From contig NZ_PYXZ01000001.1 of NCBI RefSeq assembly GCF_003057875.1, forward strand, positions 372,001 to 436,000: a DNA stretch of 64,000 bases, read 5' to 3'. Within the stretch, counting starts at the first letter, position 1, and each line of letters starts with the position of its first letter. Under the pieces are notes generated by a model. The model was given only the letters and a program-made list of their open reading frames with translations. It made no database searches and had not been told where the DNA came from. The DNA comes from Nocardioides currus. GTDB lineage: Bacteria > Actinomycetota > Actinomycetes > Propionibacteriales > Nocardioidaceae. The position numbers and the translations under genes are program-made. This document shows positions 63,494 to 64,000 of this stretch, in pieces.

Positions 63494-64000
<507 letters not shown>

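Overview
The window is a very GC-rich stretch (roughly 70% G+C by eye) of an actinobacterial chromosome. Gene content and order point to Nocardioidaceae, most simply Nocardioides; this is inference from protein style and synteny, because no 16S gene is present. Several blocks match the Mycobacterium tuberculosis region from mscL to ispE: FmdB protein, 5-FTHF cyclo-ligase, UTP-glucose uridylyltransferase, MoeA/Glp, RimJ and a membrane protein, then Pmt, RsmI, TatD, RpfB, RsmA and IspE. The rpoB/rpoC pair closes the right end. The window is mostly core genome. I see no prophage, insertion sequence, CRISPR array or rRNA operon.

Layout. 0-1.8 kb: end of a GluB-type binding protein and the GluC/GluD permeases of an amino-acid ABC importer. 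1.8-4.6 kb: DUF4442 hotdog protein, P-loop kinase, VOC protein, and a divergent tam/tamR pair with two identical palindromic operators. 4.7-11.4 kb: cell-envelope and translation block rsmI-tatD-rpfB-rsmA-ispE plus an ABC-F ATPase. 11.5-13.4 kb: protein O-mannosyltransferase, an unusual repeat cluster and tRNA-Ala(CGC). 13.6-19.3 kb: glpR, rimJ, mogA, moaC, glp/moeA and a eukaryotic-type UGPase on the minus strand, divergent from fthC. 19.3-24.2 kb: AIM24 protein, penicillin-acylase-family hydrolase, FmdB protein, SAF/CpaB-like protein, mscL. 24.4-29 kb: two LytR-CpsA-Psr paralogues with a coupled 59-residue gene, a sulfatase and tRNA-Arg(CCT). 29-36.4 kb: saccharopine-dehydrogenase-like protein, secreted beta-propeller, DUF2277, sirtuin, IdeR/DtxR regulator, hotdog protein, GH13 alpha-glucosidase. 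36.5-43.3 kb: drug-export cluster (MFS exporter plus MarR; TetR plus a heterodimeric ABC exporter). 43.4-48.7 kb: pdxH, citrate synthase, M15-like peptidase, GNAT, serC, topoisomerase IB. 48.8-59.4 kb: aminoglycoside-phosphotransferase-like protein, a small-protein/methyltransferase/propeller operon, hydroxyacid-oxoacid transhydrogenase, a tiny secreted peptide, double NUDIX protein, acyltransferases, geranylgeranyl reductase family, DUF4232, DsrE and HxlR proteins. 59.5-64 kb: rpoC and the 3' end of rpoB.

Regulation. More than twenty genes begin 6 or 7 bases after a TAnnnT-type -10 hexamer with no Shine-Dalgarno, so leaderless mRNAs are probably the dominant initiation mode here. Many operon partners overlap as GTGA, ATGA, TTGA or TGATG, consistent with coupled translation.

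The least explained material is intergenic: five copies of a roughly 50-bp palindromic repeat, two of whose three clusters are bracketed by 28-30 bp duplications of a neighbouring gene's 3' end; and a 440-bp leader region upstream of the MFS exporter with a promoter, a 12-codon ORF behind a near-perfect anti-16S Shine-Dalgarno, a three-way-junction candidate and a second promoter with an inverted repeat.
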